A stretch of DNA of 64,000 nt from Sarcocystis neurona (taxonomy: Eukaryota > Apicomplexa > Conoidasida > Eucoccidiorida > Sarcocystidae): contig KL647289.1 in NCBI GenBank assembly GCA_000727475.1, positions 8,959,896-9,023,895 on the forward strand, in the 5' to 3' direction. The position numbers were made by a program, and so were the translations under genes. Of the stretch, positions 47,965-60,200 are shown piece by piece. Each line of letters opens with the position of its first letter. Position 1 is the stretch's first letter. The notes below the pieces were generated by a model. That model had not been told where the DNA came from, made no database searches, and worked only from the letters and a program-made list of their open reading frames with translations.

Positions 47965-48666
47965 GTACATCGATGTATATGGGTACTGGGCCTCCAAGAT
48001 GTGGAAGACGCATGTGGCTTCTAGTAATCAAAGAGAAACGTTCTTTGTGCCAGAAGAAATGCTGCGTGTTTTGCGTGTCATCGCCAAGTTCATTCGATTC
48101 GGTTTCCTCGATGCCAACCTGCAGTTGCCGCAGCAAAATTGCTTCGGGAATTAGGACTACCTGCAGTAGCAGCAGCAGCAGGACTAGTTGGAGCTGCAGT
48201 AGTAGCAGCAGGAACACCTGTTGCAGCGGCACCTGTTGCAGCAGCACCTGCTGCAGCAGCACCGGCTGCAGGAGCAGCGGTAACAGCAGCAGTAGCAGCG
48301 GTAGCAGCAGTAGCAGCAGTGGCAGCAGTAGCAACTGCAGCACCAGCAGCAATACAACAACAGCAGTACAGCTGCAGAAGCAGGCCAGCAGCAGCAATAG
48401 CAGTAGCAGAAGGAGCAGCAATAGCAGAAGCAGAAGAAGCAGCAATAGCAGTAGCAGTACAGCAACAGCAGTGCAGCGGCAGAAGCAGTACGACAGTCGT
48501 ACGGCAGCAGCAGTGGCAGCAGACTGTTCGATGTTACAAAGAAGGCAGCAGCAGCATGCGTTTGCACCTCAAATGACAAGATGGTGGTACACTAGTGGAC
48601 ACTTCAAAAGTAGAAGGCAAACTCGCAGGAGCGCTGCTTGGGCAACTTCTAAAGGTGGCCCCGTGG
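47965..48666 (+). pseudogene. Possible karyopherin C-terminal remnant, frame broken
   Basis: Three protein-like fragments appear on the plus strand in different frames: EEMLRVLRVIAKFIRFGFLD (about 48.05-48.11 kb), MTRWWYTSGHF (about 48.57-48.61 kb) and KVEGKLAGALLGQLLK (about 48.62-48.66 kb). The last two abut, and together they resemble the importin-9 C-terminal stretch of a Trp, then Tyr-x-x-KV, then Ala-Leu and Leu-Leu. They are out of frame by one base at a run of four A. The 48.16-48.50 kb between them is a CAG-type Ala/Ser repeat. This could be a sequencing error, an undetected exon structure or real decay. Confidence 0.3.
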
Positions 48667-48899
48667 ACGCGCGGCAGCAACATCTGCTGTGTGTCTAGCA
48701 GGCCGTGGCACAGCGCCTCATCAGCGACAGCACGTGTTTGTTTTACCGTCGAGGGCCACTACTACCTCGCAGCACTATTTCGTGTGCTTTGTTTGGACGA
48801 GGAAAGCAAAGCAAGATTTCCATCCGGGGGAAAAAACAGAGCAACCACGATACTCAAACGCCCCCTCTGTTAAGCGGTAGACCGTGTCACGAACTCTCG

Positions 48900-50453
48900 C
48901 TCTCTCTGCTGCTCGTTGCATGCTGGCGGCCTAGGCTAGATGATACTGGGACTGAAAATAAGCGTCGTCCTCTTGTCTAAAATTTCCGTTGAGTCTCCCA
49001 AGAGCTCTCCGTCGTCTTTTCTCTTCTCTCCTCTTCTGTTGAGGCTTCGATTCATCAACACCGCGTCTTCCCCGCCCGCCCCCACATTTTTACTTGTCTG
49101 CTTCCCGCACCGCTGGGGCTTCCTTTCCCCCGTCAATCGTCTTTTTTCTTTTTTCTTTGCCGCCAAGTCGTCGCTTCATCTAGTCATTCTTCTCTCTTAT
49201 TCGCGTCTCCCGTCCCCTGGTCCTCTGTCAGCCCTGCAGTATCCGCGGGCGGCTCTGTTGCCTCTTCTTCTGCGGGCAGTCCTCTATCTCCACACGTTAA
49301 CGCAGAAAACGGAGGACCCTTCCATTTTACATACATGCGTGTCAAAAACGTGTAGGTGCGAAACCAGCAAAAGATTCCGTCCAAATCTCCGTGTGCACAT
49401 GCATATGTGTATGTGTGTGTACCTTCTTCAGAGGAAAGCAGGCCTTCCCCAAGTCTTTCTTGAAAAGCGTTGTCTCTTGCACGAATGTCATCGGCCTTGC
49501 ACTCCGTGAGTGTGAGGGTTTTAGTGTACTCGACGAGTGAAAGTTCTCCTTTTCGCTTGCTTGCATCGCGTGGGTATCCCTCGCAGGTCAGAGGCGCATG
49601 CATTCTTCTGGTAGCGGGTGAAGGCGGGCAGAGGCGAGGGTCACCTGCTTCGTCCCGTCCACACGCCCAAGCAAGACTTCACGCAAACGAGAATTTCTTC
49701 ATCGATGCTATTGCACAGATCTCCGTCTGTCTGTCCGCAAACGCAAAAATGTAATACATGCACATGTATTTCCCTATCTCCATGTGTGTGTGTGTCTTTC
49801 TCTATCTCCCTTGGATAGACGTATACGTGCGTCGATACCCGCAAGAATAGTGTGCTGCACGTACATCCTAAATAGGGCAAGAACGGATGACATGCGTGTA
49901 TACTTCTCCTTTCTACGATTCCTGCTGTTTCTCCGCTTGAGAAAAGTCGCCTTGCTTCGGCTACACCCTCTCGCAGCCTGCAGCAATACCTGCACCATTC
50001 CAGCTGTGGAGAATGCTGCTACCTACTCGCTGCGCTGTGTATACAGATAAAGCCTACGTCTAGGTAGTCCGTCCTGCATCAGGAAAGCCCTGCTGCTGCC
50101 GCTGTCCCACAGGGGATAGAAGGGAGAGGAATCTACGGCTGCTTCTGTGACAAGCCCTACTGCTGCTGCAAGGCTGCTTAGAGAGAATTCGCTTTGGTTG
50201 CTGGTTGCTCCAAAGCGAAGGCGACGAACTGCTGGTTCTGCAAGAAGTGGCTGCCGCTGCTGCCTTTTTTGCTGCTTGAGGGCGCTCCTGTTCGATCCGG
50301 ACGCCGTCGCCTGCAGCGGACGCGACAGGACGTGCACCGCCTGCAGAGACGGCCTCTTGCTTTTCTTCAGCAGAAAGTTCAGCAGAAGTTTGTGGAGGAG
50401 CAGCAGCAGCAGCTGACTCGGGTAGTGGGGAGGCGTGGTACTGCTGCGCGAGA
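48900..50453 (+). promoter_or_regulatory. Probable promoter/5' region of eIF2B-epsilon
   Basis: No conserved protein is seen. A strongly pyrimidine-rich tract at about 49,000-49,230, low in CAG runs, precedes the gene by about 1.2 kb, followed by GTATGT-type simple sequence. Pyrimidine-rich leaders are common at coccidian gene starts, so this is offered as the likely promoter/5' UTR. CTG clusters resume near 50.08 kb. No core promoter element can be fixed. Confidence 0.35.
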
Positions 50454-51216
50454 ATGGAAAAGCAGCAGCAGGAGCCGAACGCGGTGATGGAGGCTGCTAA
50501 CGGAAGCAGCCGCAGTTGCAGCGGCAGTGCAGCAGGACCTGCAGCAGGACCAGCAGCAGGAGCAGCAGCATCAGCAGCAGGAGCAGCATCAACAGCACCA
50601 CAGGCACGCGTTGTGTGTGGGGCCCGGGCGGATTCACGGCGAACCCTGGAGAAGCTGGAGCAACAGCTGCAGCGGCGGGAAGAGCAGCAGCAGCAGCAGC
50701 GCGAGAAGCAGCAGCAGCAGCAAAGGGAGCAGCAGCAGCGGCGGGAAGAGCAGCAGCTGCAGCAACGGCGGGAAGACCAACCGGCGGAACGCGAGAAACA
50801 GCAGCAGCAACAGCATGCCGGGCAGGAGGGAGAAACGAAGGGGAAGCAGAAGAAGCAGAAGAAGCAGCGACAGCAGCAGCAGCAGGAGGCCAGCGCGTTG
50901 TTCGAGAACAAAGGCGAGCAGCAAAAGCAGCAACGCAGCAGCAGCCGCGGCGGCGCCGGCGGACAGCCCAAGGAAGACACAGCAAAACGCAAAGAGAAAC
51001 GAGAAGAAAGAGCAAAGGATTCTCAACAGTCGAAGAAGCCAACGCAGGATGTAGACACGGTCTTTGATACGCCACTGCCTGCTGTTCTTATAGCAATTAC
51101 TTTCCGCGAACAGCAAGAAAGCTTCGCCCCTATACATCTTGACAGGCCTCTTTCTCTTCTCTCTGTTAGCGGCATGCCGCTTCTCACTGCTGCTCTTGAT
51201 GCTCTCACCTACACAG
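50454..51216 (+). CDS. EIF2B5: eIF2B-epsilon exon 1
   Basis: ATG at 50,454 (MEKQQQEPNA). About 205 residues are Gln/Arg/Glu/Lys-rich coiled-coil-like sequence not found in usual eIF2B-epsilon. The conserved start of the nucleotidyltransferase-like fold follows (LPAVLIAITFREQQESFAPI ... RPLSLLSVSGMPLL). It ends ALDALTYTG in phase 1 at ACAG|GTACTA. Other in-frame Met residues exist just downstream. Confidence 0.85.
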
Positions 51217-54200
51217 GTACTACTTCATCGCTATGCGTGCATGCCACAGCAGACACTGTGTATACATATATATATATATATCCGTATACATATATATGGA
51301 GAGTCGTGTATATGTACATATATATGTATATATGTATGTAGATACACATACATGAATGTAAGACGTAGGTATGTATATGTATATGGAGAGGTACTTACAT
51401 GCTGTGCAATGTGTAGATATATATATAAATACGTATACATATACGTACATACATGTGTATATGTATATATATGTATATATGTATAAGCAGACACAAATAC
51501 ATATATGTAATATATATATGTATATTCATGTATGTGGAGAGTTACGCACACATTGTGCATAATATATATATATACGTGTATATACATATACATATATATA
51601 CAGAGATGTATATACGTATATATATGCATACATACATATACCTAATACATGTGTCTATATATATATATATGTATATGGAGAGTAACGTACATGCTGTGCA
51701 AGTACATGTGCAGATTTCTGTGACAGGTACGAGTGCCGGGCCCTCTCTTGTAGAAATGACTTCTTGAACGTTAGTAGATGATGTGTCCATACCTACACAT
51801 ACGTAGAACTTTATGCGTCGGTCCACATCCTTACGCGGGCGTCCCTACAGACACATGCATGCGCGTGTCTCGCTTGATGTGTGTATGTGTAGACGAATGT
51901 ATCTACACGTAGATATGGCGGTACACACACATACATACACACGATATTCAGTGCACCTATGAGTGTCTGCATGTACCTCTCCTTTTCATTCTCCCCCTCT
52001 ATATATATCTGTAGAAAGACATATATATATGTATGTCTCGGTAGGCACACACATATACACGCACACACACACACAAACCTCAATATATATATACGTGTGT
52101 GCCAGTGTGTATCTCTCGCTCCGTTCACACCTTCATGTCAATACACACTCACAGACCTACGTCTATATACAAATAATATATATATATATATATATGTGTG
52201 GGTCTCTCTTTATATGTGTTTGTATTATCGGTATATATACATGGATAGATAGATACAAGTCGGTATCCACACCGACACCCTCCTCTATAACTGTGTGTGT
52301 ATGTATATAGATGTGAATCCGTACAGCAGTTTACGTATATATGTATGTGTGGGACTCCGAATTTTCGCGAAGGTGGGGCGTTGTAGAAATGCATGCGCGT
52401 AGATCTACGTGTGCCTCTATATGCACTCCGCGTATGTTGGCTTGCTGCTGACGTGCAAGTAGACTTACAAAGTAGTGTATACATAGAAAAAGATATATAT
52501 GTATAGATATATGTATACATATATGTCTATGTGTATATATATTTGTACAGGGATGCTTATACGCGGACACATACGCAAGTATATATCTTGTAGTGATGCA
52601 GCAATATGTGCGTGTCCAAGTAATTCTACACACCTCTCTCCCTCTCTCCATATATATATATATATATATATATGCGTACATATACATACATATATATATA
52701 TATATGTATATGCTTGTGCATGCAGGCGTCATTTTCCACAGGTATGTGCACTTGTGTGAAGTGAGGAAGGGAAAGAGACGTATAGAATTATTCGTGTATA
52801 AACATACTGCTTCACCAGCGAAGGTCGTCTACGTGCGTACATACCTACATATATATATGAATGTATGTATATATGCGTGTGTGCTTGGTCACTTGTGGCC
52901 ACCTTGCCTCGACTATGCAGCCTGTCTTTCCTCCGAGTGTCTGTACACCTGCATATATATGTATATACGTGTATGCAGTACTTTTTCTCTTTGTAGCCAT
53001 GTTGCTTCGACTACGCAGCGTTTCTTTCCGCTGACGACCTGTACAACTATATACATATATATATATATATGTGTATGCAGTACGTATTTTTTGCTGCTCT
53101 CTTCCTTCGACTACGGAGTCTTCTTTTCCGGTGACCATCCGTGTACAACCGAAGGTGGTGGCTGCGTCTTTCTGCTCTTCCTTTTTCACTTTGAAGCGCT
53201 GCTTTCCACGAAGGTATTGACGTCCATCTTGGAGTCATCAGGAATATGTGTGGGTGTCCTCCGTCGTGGCTTGTGCGCGGAGGTGTCTGTACACGTGGAG
53301 AAGAGTGCGCGTAGAGAGACTCTGCGGTGTCTGTACACTGCACAGAGTGTCTCTCGCAGCTCCAGAAAGACGCTGTCTCCCTGCGCAGGCGGGGCGTGCG
53401 CGCCCCCTGTGTATCTCGCGCGGCTGCAGTGTCTGTACACCGCAGCGGTGGTGTATGTGGAGACTGCTGGGGCGGCTGAATTCGTGGCGTTTGTGCAGGT
53501 GCAACTGAAATCATGATCGTCGTCAAGCCAGATGAAGAAGGGCGACAAGTGAGACAGCTGGTGGAATCCTTCAGCAGCAGCTGCCAGCAGCGCACGCGGC
53601 GACTTCACCAGCAGCTGCAGATTGCATGCGTGGAAGTGCCGCGCAGCGTCGAGGCGGTGGGCGATGTGCTGCGCGAGCTCTTTCACCAAAACAGGCCCCT
53701 GCGTTCTGGTGAGACACACCCTCTCACTTTCTCTACGGACGACCTGCCCAGGCGCTTCTGCTGCCATATGTGTGGTGCTACTCGAGAAGCCGTCTTCCCA
53801 CGGGTGGAGAGCATGAAGTGTACAATGCCTAGGGAACTCTCACCTGGATGTACATAGGCAGGTCTACGGCAAGAGTGCGACGAACTTTGCTGACGCTACA
53901 CGTATATATGTATATGTGTATATCTAATATATAGAGAGACAGAGAGGAAGGGGGAGGGGGAAGTATATGTATGTACGTGGATGTGTGAAAGTCTATTTTT
54001 GATGTAGGTTGGTGTGGATTATAGGGGACGTTGTTGGCAAGGAGTGCTGCTACGCGGCAGTCGCCTGCTTGCATGTATGTAGCGGAAGGTGGTAGGCAGA
54101 ACAGCGCCGACTAGCGAACCGGCCAGTTTCCTGCCTCTCACGTGCTCTCTCTCTCTCCGAAGCGAATATCTACCGATGACAGCAGACAGAGACACACACG

Positions 54201-57200
54201 CGTGTACTCGTACACGTATTTCTGCCGAAGAATCTTTCTGACATTGCCTGAGGGCGCAGCAACAGCAGGGTGCACATAAATAGGTCAGTTCACGCGTATA
54301 CATATATATATATATATGTACTATACTAAGTGAAAGGCCGGGTGGAGTGGGGGCTGCCTGCCGTTCGAGGAACTGGGTCTTGCTGCAGCGTGGGGCTTGC
54401 TGCTGCCGACCGACAATCGCTTGTGCGCGTGGGCCACTCCTTGGCGGCAGCGGAGGCTCCTTTTTGTGCTGTTCCTGCGGCTTTTCCTCGTGCTGCGGCA
54501 TCATTCCTTCTCATCCTCTCCGCCCGTCGCCACTGGGGGTTGTCGCGCGTTTCGTCGCTTCTACGTGTGAACCCGACATGCATGCGTTCCCTTGTGCCTT
54601 TGCTGGTGAGGAGCTGCTGCTGTTGCCCGTCTCTGTGTCTGCATGCGTGACTCTGGTCCTTTGCTCGCCTGCAGCACCTGCCTTTCAACGAGCGCGTCTT
54701 CTGCCGCCAGGCCCGCCGCGTGAAGAGAGACGCACATATGTTCTTGGTCCAGAGCCAGAGATTATTAAGGAAGACATATCGAGGGTGCCGCATGCAGTTT
54801 TCTGTGGATGCGTCCACTGTGTGTTGACTCGGTGCTGTCACACCCATGCTGCTCCTGCTGCTACTGCGGCAGGCTGCGGGGAAGTATACTGCTGCTGACT
54901 CGCTGCTAGTTGGATGCTGTGCCAGCATCCCGGCACGTTGGCGGTGCCTGCTTCCTGGCGCCATCCGGCTGGTACTGCTGCGCCTGTGGCGCGGCCTTCG
55001 CTCCTGCTGCAACACGACAGCGCTGCTGCCCAAGATGCGTTGGCGCTGCTGCTCTCGTGCAGATGCCGTTGCCGCTCGGGTGCTGCGGCTGCGATTCCGA
55101 CGCCTGCCGCTGCATCAGCACGAGAGCTGCTAGTCTTCTCTGGTGGCTGCTGCGATCGCGCTGCTCGTCTTTGCCGCCTCTCTGCTGCTCTTAAGTATTT
55201 CTCGCCCTGTTGCGCGGGTGTTGTTGGAGGCCTGTCGCTGCTGCGTCGCATGTCGTCGCTGCTGCGAGGGTCGCCTTCTGCCGCGTTATTTTCCAGCTGC
55301 TACCTCTGCTGCCATGGTAGTGAGGGTGCATGCCTCTACTGCTGTCGCTGTGTTGCGTCCACGCTGCCGCTGCTGCTGGGTAGCTGCATACCGCTGGTGT
55401 GTTCTGCTGCTGCTCTGGTGCTGCCGCTGCTACGAGGTGTTTTCTCGGTGGATGTTGCGATGCTGTGTGACACGTTGCTGCTGAGCTCCTCCGCGGAGTT
55501 GCTGTTGAGATGTGTGTTGCACGTTGCTGCGGGCGGGGTGCTGCGGCGGCTTTCGTGTGGCGGGTACGTAGCCTGCTGCTGCTGCGTCTGTTGTGCGGTG
55601 GTGGCGATGGTGCTGCTGCTGCTGCAGTTCGTAGCTCCACGCTGTCGTTGTTGCATCGCCGTTGTGCCGCTGCTGCTGCTGCTACTCGACGTGCTGCTGC
55701 CACGCGACGTGCTGCTGCTACGCGACGCGCTGCTGCTACGCGACGCGCTGCTGCCGAACGGGGAGCTGAGCAAGGGGAACTTGTTTGTGCTGCTGTGGGG
55801 TGGCCGCCGCTGTGCTGCAGACTTCCTGCTAATGCATGTGTCAACGTTTGTGCGCGGTAATCTGAAGGCGGCAGTGCGCGCGCACCAGCAGCGAGTGGAG
55901 CAGCGGAGCTCCCGCAGCAGCGACCCCGTAGTGACGCAGGTGTTCGCGGTCGCGGCGCCGGGGAGCCTGCAGCGGCAGATGGAGGATGAATTTGCGTATA
56001 TTGTCGCCGCGGAGACGCAGCAGCTGCTGGAGCGTGTGCCTCTGCAGCAGCGCAGCAGACGACATGTCTTCCTCGACCAGCAACTTTTCTCTCGTCTGGT
56101 GAGGCCTCCCCCCATGCGTGTCAGAAAAGTCGCGCTCTGCTGCTTCCGTAGAACCAAGAGCCAGTGGGCTGCCTGCAGCTTTGTAGGCGGGGGTCAAAGA
56201 GACCAGCTGCTGCTGCCGCCACTGGCCCGCGCGCACGACGCAAGCGGGGAGAGATGTGCATGCAGGAACGTCTGCGGCAAGGGGACTTCCACAGGACACT
56301 AGTTTTTTATCTTAATATGGACATACCTAGCTCTACAGGCAGGACACCACCGCTGCTATACACGTAGTATATGCCTGATGACTTAATATAACTGCACACG
56401 TGTGCATATAAATATACGTACACATGGATGCGTACGTACTCTACAGAATGCGCAGGCGTCTGTAACCTGCATGCGGAGGTACTACATACTTGTGCACATA
56501 CAAAGATGTGTGCATATATATATATATAAATGTATCTGTATGTGTGCGTGTGTGTTTGCATTCTCGTATATGTGTATATAGACGCGTATACATCCACACA
56601 CAGACATGGATATGTATGTATGTATGTTTGTATATATGTATATATATATATATATCTGCGGTCCAGCCTAAGTGCTCAAGCGCCGGCCTCACCTATATAC
56701 ATGTATATATATATATGTATATGTATATGGTCGGGTAGCGTACAGCGCGACAGACAAACAAGTGTATACGGACGTCTCTTTTTTGTGGGAGATTTGTTTT
56801 TCAACAAGCCGAACGTTGGAAGAGTGCAATCGAGACCTGCTCCACACCCGTCACATCATTTTGATCTATTTCTGAGTCTCTTAGACTTTCTTGCCAGTTT
56901 TTTTTGTCTCTTCTTCCCCGTCGTTCGCTTCTACCGCTGCGTCGTGTGCGCGCCCGTGCGCGTTTGCCTCCGGCGTTTGTGGCTGTTATCGAGTTTCTGC
57001 TGCTTCGATTCTCTCGTCTGCGGACCGCGTGGCGTGGTCCCTATGTTGCCGGTCGACGCCTGCTGCTTCGCCCTTGCGACTGCTGTGTCTGCAGAGCAGC
57101 AGCGCCGGGAACGAGCAGCAGCAGCTGCAGGTCCACTTTGACTGGATAGACGTCGGCGTCTACGTCTGCTCGCCAAGAGTGCTGGAGATGTTTAGCACTT

Positions 57201-60200
57201 GCTTCGACTACAAAAGCATGAACGGGGACTTCATTCCCGATGTCCTCAAGGGCGAACTCGGCCTCGACGCGGTGTACGTACACCCCCTGGAGGTACGACC
57301 CCGTCCCTCACTCTTGCGTACACACGCAGTACAGCACGCAGCAGTGAAAAACTGCTTCGTACGCACGTAGTGAACGAGGGGGAGGTGCAGGAGTGCTCGC
57401 CAGTGCGGGTTGGTGAAGAAAGACGGGGATGTGTGTGAGTTCGAAGACAGACGGAAACGGGGTGCTCGAACTGCGGTGTACGTACACCCCCGGCTCCCGC
57501 TCTCCTCCTGGGGAGTCTTCAGCGCCTCGTCGTTCTCTCCTTCGAAATACAAGGAATATGCGTGCATACATATATATTTTTTGTTTGCTTTTCCTCATGT
57601 GTAGAGCTGTGGAGGTTCGTTGGCTCACAGGGATATCAGAATACATGTATGCATACATTTATTTGGTTTCCCGTGACGCGTGTAGGTATAGGTGTTCGCT
57701 CGTAGAAGTACAAGAAGTTATTAGGTAAATAAGGCTATATGTATATATGTATATATGCACCTATGTCTGGGGTTCCACGTGATTCATATTGCAGTGGATG
57801 TTGGAGTGCAATTTTTTTTTGACACGTACAGGCGAATGACGCATGCATCACTGCGGTGTGCGTACCCTCCCCCAGCGACGCTACACTCTGCGCCAGCTGC
57901 TGCTTTAGGGCTATTTCAGATGCCGCCGATGTATATCTTCCTGTTGTGAACCACAGATGCATGTACATATATATATATATATATATATATAAGTACATGT
58001 ACTCCTCCCTCTGTGTAGATGTGTGTATGTGTATACAAGTTGCGGCACCTGTTCATCAACACGTCCGTAGACATCGATGGGGAAGAAGATCGATTTGGTG
58101 AGGACGCGTCTGGGCGTGAGAGTTGTGGGGAGAAGGCGGTGGCAGTTGGGCCGCCGCGTCAGAGGGACAGGAGCGGCACAACAGCAGACGGTGCATCAGC
58201 AGCAGCAGCTGCCGCAGAGCAGCGGCGAAGCAGTATCTGCAGCAGTTGTGTGGCGCGCACACCAACAGCAGAAATGTGGAGGAGAAGGAGGCGGAAGAGA
58301 AGAAGCGGGCGCAGCAAAGACAGCAGCAACTGCAGCGTCTTCAAGAGCAACGGCTCCTCGAGCGCAGCAGGAGCAGGAGCGGTCTGTGCAGCAGCTGCGG
58401 GGAGCGCCGCAACAGCAGCAGGCCGAGAATTTACGCATTTTATTTACGTATTTTTTCTTGACGAGCGGTGTGTTGAAGACCTGTTTTACTGCGCGTTGAT
58501 CTGTCCAGCGGTAGCTCTAGTTACTTGAGTCCTCTTGCCTGGCGGAGGGTGTGGCTGCGCTAGGAGGGGGCGTGCAGCCGTCCGGAGCAGCGTCCGCGGT
58601 AGCAGGAGGAGGAGGAGGCGCAGCAGCAGCAGCAGCGACATGAGTAGCTGTCGCAATGTCGAGAGCAGCAAGAGTGACAGACGGGAAGCGGGAAAAGGAA
58701 CCGGCGTACACAGAGAACGTGTTGCTGTCGTGGGCTGCTTGCTGTTGCTGTTGCTGCTGCAGCTAACGGACGGAGAAGTGCAGACGCCATTTGCTGCCTG
58801 CTGTACAAATCCACGCCTGTACTATCTCACATGCAAACAAGCAATTACCCGGTGGTCATACCCGTTGAAAACTCTTTCATTTGTTGCAGCAGAACAACCG
58901 CAGCTGCGCTACAAAGGGCACGGCACGTATCAGGTGCGCGGCGGTGCATTCCTACTTTCTTTGAATTCTGCTTATAAACTTCTTCTGCTGTTGCGCCCGA
59001 CCTTCTCGTCTGCCGTTGCTGCTGCTTGTGCCCTGCTGGTTTCTGCTGCCGCTACAGCTCTCCGTGCTCCTCTTCTTGTTGCGCTCCTGCTGCTGCGTCT
59101 CGTGTCACTGCCTTCTGCTGCTGCTCGTCTTACTGGCTGCTGCTGCGTCTCGTGTTACTGCCTGCTGCTTCTCTCCTTCTCCTGCCTGCTGCCGCTCGTC
59201 CACTGCTTGCCCCTCTTGCTCTTGCCGTGCTGCTACAGCTGCTGCTCGTGTTGCCGCGTGCTGCTTCTCTTCGTGCTCCCTGCTGCTGCTCCTGCTGTCT
59301 GCGTCCCCTTCTGCATGTTGCCATTACACTCCGTTCAGACCGGCTTCAGCAGCGCTGTAATGTGCCGCTGCTGCTACTGCTGCTTTTGCTGCGGTGTCGC
59401 AGCTTGACGACGATGTGCGTTGCTATTCTTCTGCCATCTCATCGCGTTGCAGCAGTTGCTTTCCCCGCTCGTCCACCCCAGCGTCTCCTTCTTCCCTCTC
59501 TGCTGCTGCACCTCTTCAGCCTCGTGCATCCCCTTCCTGATGCTGCTGCTGCTGTTGCATCTACTGGACTGTTCTCGCGCTGCTGCAAACGCTGCGGCTC
59601 TGCCACGCCGCTTCTCTGCCTCCGGTTTGTAGTTTTTGCTTCGGGTCTGCTGCTGTTACTGCTTCTTCATCTGCGTCGGTCTCTCTAGGAGCGGGTTCTC
59701 CTCGCGCTGCTGCTACTATTACTCGTTTCTGCTTACTCTTCTGCTGCTACAGCTGCTCTTGTTGCCGCTCCGCCTGGTCTTGCTGCGTGTGACCGTGTTC
59801 GTTTCTCGTGCTGCTATTGCTGCTTTTACATCTCGTGCAGCTCCTGCTGCTGCCGTTCTTGCTGCTCCTCCCCACCGTTGCTGCTGCTGCTGCCGTCACT
59901 GCGCTCTCGTCTTCTGTCTCCGTTTCTCTCTTCTTCCTAGTTCTTCTTCGCTACCCCTCTTGTGTGTAGACCTGTCTTCTGTATTTGTGTGTTATTCGGT
60001 TGCTGTTCCCCCGTCCTTCATCCTTTTCGTCTCTCCTATTCTTCTCAGCTGTCTCCGTCTTATTCTGTCCCGTCTCGCTTTCTCTATTCTTCGCCTGCAT
60101 CCGCTCCACCTCCTTCTGTGTCGTACTCTTCTCCTCGTTCTCCCCTTCGGTTTTTCTCTCGTTTTCCTCTCCATCTCTTCTTCTCCTCCGCATTTTCCTT

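Larger units (their letters stand above)
42700..48130. other. Repeat-poor island inside the CAG-rich region
   Basis: CAG/CTG runs stop near 42.72 kb and resume abruptly at about 48.16 kb. The block has mixed composition, a few GTATAC microsatellites (43.55-43.61, 45.97-46.05, 46.22-46.30, 47.65-47.67, 47.89-47.92 kb), short tandem duplications and purine-rich stretches (46.65-46.90 kb). Open frames are short to medium and none matches a family I recognise. By position it lies between the last well-supported karyopherin exon and a possible C-terminal remnant, so it may sit inside an intron of that gene. Confidence 0.6.

Noticed and set aside
50060..50992. 310-codon minus-strand frame over eIF2B-epsilon exon 1
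   Set aside because: It is the Cys/Ser/Ala shadow of the Gln-rich N-terminal exon; the plus strand carries the conserved domain.
51240..52720. Tyr/Ile/His-rich frames in several phases
   Set aside because: They are translations of TA and GTATAC simple sequence in intron 1.
54914..55820. Plus-strand Leu/Val-rich frame looking like membrane helices
   Set aside because: It lies in eIF2B-epsilon intron 2, is made of CTG readings, and becomes conserved only after the acceptor at 55,820.
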